The notes beneath the pieces are model-generated. The model was not told where the DNA came from. It made no database searches and saw only the letters and a program-made list of their open reading frames with translations. A stretch of DNA of 45,150 bases from an uncultured Bacteroides sp. (GTDB taxonomy: Bacteria > Bacteroidota > Bacteroidia > Bacteroidales > UBA932): the NCBI GenBank assembly GCA_900546925.1, contig UREV01000020.1, positions 1 to 45,150 of the forward strand, read 5' to 3'. Shown here in pieces: positions 43,005-45,150 of this stretch. How positions within the stretch are numbered: position 1 is the stretch's first letter; each line of letters starts with the position of its first letter. The position numbers were made by a program, and so were the translations under genes.

Positions 43005-44885
43005 ATGAAACGGAAAATCACTCTTATTTCTGTAACGGCGGTCTTGCTCGTCTGCGCCGTCTGTATCGAGAAGTTTTGTCAACTTCCTGTGTGGCAGTTG
43101 CTTATCATATATCTTGTACCTTATCTGCTGATTGGTTTCGGAACTCTTAAGGAGGCGGCTGAGGGTATCTTTGAAGGGGATTTGTTCAATGAGGATTTTC
43201 TGATGTCGATAGCGACCATCGGAGCCCTGTGCATCGGATTTCTTCCTGGTGCTGAGACGGAATTTCCTGAGGCTGTGTTTGTTATGCTGTTTTTCCAGAT
43301 AGGGGAACTGTTCGAAGAGTATGCTGAAGGAAAGAGTAGGGACAGCATTTCCCATCTTCTGGCGATAAGGCCTGATGTGGCTAATGTGGAAAGAGACGGA
43401 AAGGTGTCTGAGGTGTCTCCGGAGGATGTGGCAATAGGTGAAATTATTGTCGTCAAACCAGGTGAGAGAGTCCCGATAGACGGTAAGGTCATAGAGGGGG
43501 AAACTTCGCTGGATACGGCAGCATTGACAGGAGAAAGTCTTCCGCGTGATATTTCGGTGGGCGACAGTATCATGTCCGGCTGCATTAATCTTTCGGGTGT
43601 GGTCCGGGTGAAGACTACTAAAGGTTTCGGGGAGAGTACTGTCTCGAAAATCATTGATCTTGTGGAAAGTGCGGATAAGAACAAGTCGAAGAGCGAGTCG
43701 TTTATAACGAAGTTTGCGAGGGTTTATACGCCTGTCGTCGTTATGGCAGCATTGACCTTAGCCTTTATTCCTCCGGTGTTCGCGGGGTCGGGCTTTCTGG
43801 CGTCTTTCCCGATTTGGTTGCATCGGGCCCTCATTTTCCTGGTGGTGTCCTGCCCTTGTGCGCTGGTGATCAGTGTGCCTCTGTCATTTTTCGGCGGACT
43901 TGGTGCGGCGTCGCGGAGGGGAGTACTGATCAAGGGCAGCAATTATGTGGATGCGTTGGCGAATCTTGGTGTGGTGGTTTTCGATAAGACGGGGACGTTG
44001 ACGTATGGCAAGTTCGAGGTGGAGGCTGTTCATCCTGATGATTTCGATGAGCATGAGTTGCTGCATCTGGCTGCGCATGTGGAGCATTTTTCGACTCATC
44101 CGATCGGTGCGGCTTTACGTAATGCTTTTCCTGCGGAAGCTACTGACGGATGCGAAGTTACTAATGTTGAGGAGATTGCCGGCCGAGGTGTCAGGGCCGA
44201 GGCTGCCGGGCGAACTGTCTGTGTGGGAAATTCGAAGATGATGGATGATCTGGGTATCGAATGGCATGACTGTCATCTTGCAGGCACGATTGTACATGTG
44301 GCGGTGGACGGCAAATATGCAGGTCATATAGTTATCAGTGATGTCGTGAAGAAGGATAGTGCTGAGGCGGTCAGGGGACTGAAGCGTCTTGGTGTGGAGC
44401 GGACGGTGATGCTGACCGGTGACAGGGAGGCTGTGGGCAAGGAGGTCGCGGAGAAGCTTGGTCTGGATGAGTATCATGCCGGTCTGCTTCCTGCCGACAA
44501 GGTGGCCCAGGTGGAGCGCCTGATTTCGGAAAAGCCTGCAGGTAAGGTGCTTGCGTTTGTTGGCGACGGTATTAATGATGCGCCTGTGCTGAAGCGTGCC
44601 GATGTCGGTATCGCCATGGGCGGTCTAGGCAGTGATGCGGCTATCGAGGCCGCGGATGTGGTTCTGATGGATGACAAGCCTTCCAAGATTGCGGAGGCGG
44701 TACGGATTTCGCGACGGACGATAGGTATTGCAAGACAGAATGTCTGGTTCGCCATCGGTGTCAAGGTATCCATCCTGGCTCTGGCAGCGTTCGGCCTTGG
44801 TACCATGTGGATGGCGGTTTTCGCCGACGTCGGTGTCACGGTGCTGGCGGTGTTCAATGCTATGCGTGCGCTAAGTGCGAGATAG
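43005..44885 (+). CDS. Heavy-metal P1B-type ATPase (Zn2+/Cd2+-like)
   Basis: This 626-residue pump has TGES in ALTGESLPRD, the metal-site motif CPC (283-285, SCPCALVIS), the phosphorylated Asp327 in DKTGTLT, HP-type nucleotide motif in FSTHPIGAAL and the hinge GDGINDAPVLKRADVGIAMG. The last TM pair has KVSILALAAFG and DVGVTVLAVFNAMR, with the Lys and Asp found in Zn/Cd/Pb pumps (P1B-2). No N-terminal heavy-metal-binding CxxC domain is present. It would export zinc or cadmium. It is a single gene with its own promoter and a possible operator. Confidence 0.92.
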   Translation: MKRKITLISVTAVLLVCAVCIEKFCQLPVWQLLIIYLVPYLLIGFGTLKEAAEGIFEGDLFNEDFLMSIATIGALCIGFLPGAETEFPEAVFVMLFFQIGELFEEYAEGKSRDSISHLLAIRPDVANVERDGKVSEVSPEDVAIGEIIVVKPGERVPIDGKVIEGETSLDTAALTGESLPRDISVGDSIMSGCINLSGVVRVKTTKGFGESTVSKIIDLVESADKNKSKSESFITKFARVYTPVVVMAALTLAFIPPVFAGSGFLASFPIWLHRALIFLVVSCPCALVISVPLSFFGGLGAASRRGVLIKGSNYVDALANLGVVVFDKTGTLTYGKFEVEAVHPDDFDEHELLHLAAHVEHFSTHPIGAALRNAFPAEATDGCEVTNVEEIAGRGVRAEAAGRTVCVGNSKMMDDLGIEWHDCHLAGTIVHVAVDGKYAGHIVISDVVKKDSAEAVRGLKRLGVERTVMLTGDREAVGKEVAEKLGLDEYHAGLLPADKVAQVERLISEKPAGKVLAFVGDGINDAPVLKRADVGIAMGGLGSDAAIEAADVVLMDDKPSKIAEAVRISRRTIGIARQNVWFAIGVKVSILALAAFGLGTMWMAVFADVGVTVLAVFNAMRALSAR

Positions 44886-45070
44886 TTGTGGCAGGGATTG
44901 GTGCACGCGGCCGACTGGCGGTGATTAATGGCGCCGGCGGACTGAGGTCCCGGCGGTGACCTTCGCTGGCGCTCATCCTCCTCACTATCGTGGGTCCCCT
45001 CTCACAAGGCCGCGGCCATGCCTTTCGATCGGCACCCGAGACCAGGGCTCTTCGCTCCACTGACATCTAA
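44886..45070. other. GC-rich non-coding tail after the ATPase gene
   Basis: About 185 bp of clearly higher GC than the flanks (runs such as GCGGCCG, GGCGCCGGCGG, CCGCGGCC). The only open frame, on the minus strand, has no family features. It may be part of a dispersed intergenic repeat, which one copy cannot show. Confidence 0.4.
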
Positions 45071-45073
45071 TGC

Positions 45074-45150
45074 AAACAAATGGTGTAAATAATGACGCTT
45101 TTTTACACCGTTTGTTTCATTTGATTCATTTGGTGTAAAAAAGGGCACTT
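45074..45150. repeat. Inverted and direct repeats of GGTGTAAA at the window edge
   Basis: The arms AAACAAATGGTGTAAA (45074-45089) and its near-complement (45102-45117) match at 15 of 16 positions with a 12-nt loop. A third GGTGTAAA lies at 45132-45139. They could be a terminator-like structure, an operator for a gene beyond the window, or the end of a repeat element. Confidence 0.6.

Noticed and set aside
42429..43355. Minus-strand open frame opposite the kinase and P-type ATPase
   Set aside because: It crosses two confident genes and their promoter and shows no domain.
45074..45150. Start of a CRISPR array
   Set aside because: The repeated unit is only 8-16 bp, copies alternate in orientation and spacing is irregular.

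Overview
The window reads as a chromosomal segment of a Bacteroidales bacterium (phylum Bacteroidota), probably an uncultured host-associated member. The lineage call rests on Mfa/FimA-type fimbrial genes, many promoters of the Bacteroidota form TTG-N18-20-TAnnTTTG, weak Shine-Dalgarno sites, a tmRNA tag ending NNNYALAA, DUF6808 and DUF4250 family proteins, and full-length MacB-type double permeases.

Layout. 1-1114: a truncated DUF6808 envelope protein, a bidirectional terminator and tmRNA (ssrA, minus). 1175-6385 (minus): a fimbrial operon led by an SSB-like OB-fold gene, followed by an OmpA/TPR lipoprotein, a minor fimbrillin, a major fimbrillin and a Mfa2-type anchor. 6386-9152: a divergent control region with a 17-bp perfect inverted repeat, then a zinc-ribbon protein coupled to an M3 peptidase. 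9172-15835: a nucleoside MFS transporter opposite a tgt-lptF/G-uraA-dut-murF operon. 15849-18736 (minus): PAP2 phosphatase and obgE, then a DUF1016/YhcG-type nuclease. 18817-21848: a secreted glycoside hydrolase family 2 enzyme fused to an aldose 1-epimerase. 21913-24199: DUF4250 protein, HAD phosphatase, NhaA. 24240-26734: decayed DNA, a lipoprotein remnant and a 5'-truncated DUF3427 helicase, followed by a Nudix hydrolase. 27349-27751: RNase P RNA (minus). 27808-32237: an esterase, a Na+/Ca2+ exchanger with a small membrane protein, a small lipoprotein, a zinc-type alcohol dehydrogenase remnant and an intact iron-type alcohol dehydrogenase. 32415-34428: aspA and dtd. 34434-42920: a two-permease ABC transporter with an NtrC-family regulator and histidine kinase. 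42949-44885: a Zn/Cd-type P1B ATPase, followed by a compositionally odd non-coding tail.

How it fits together. Most of the window is housekeeping: nucleotide pools, tRNA modification and proofreading, peptidoglycan precursor synthesis, ribosome assembly and ion homeostasis. The most system-like unit is 34434-42920. Two 17-bp palindromes (TGTAAA-N5-TTTACA) lie 21 bp apart, upstream of a sigma-54 type -24/-12 element with exact GG-N10-GC spacing. They precede an ABC export operon that is followed by its own sigma-54 activator and kinase, so the circuit looks complete and self-contained.

A second signal runs through the whole window. The heptamer GTCAATG/CATTGAC occurs about 58 times by hand count, where about 5-6 are expected, and it appears in several reading frames through convergent synonymous codon choice. 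All functional calls come from reading motifs. No database search was run.
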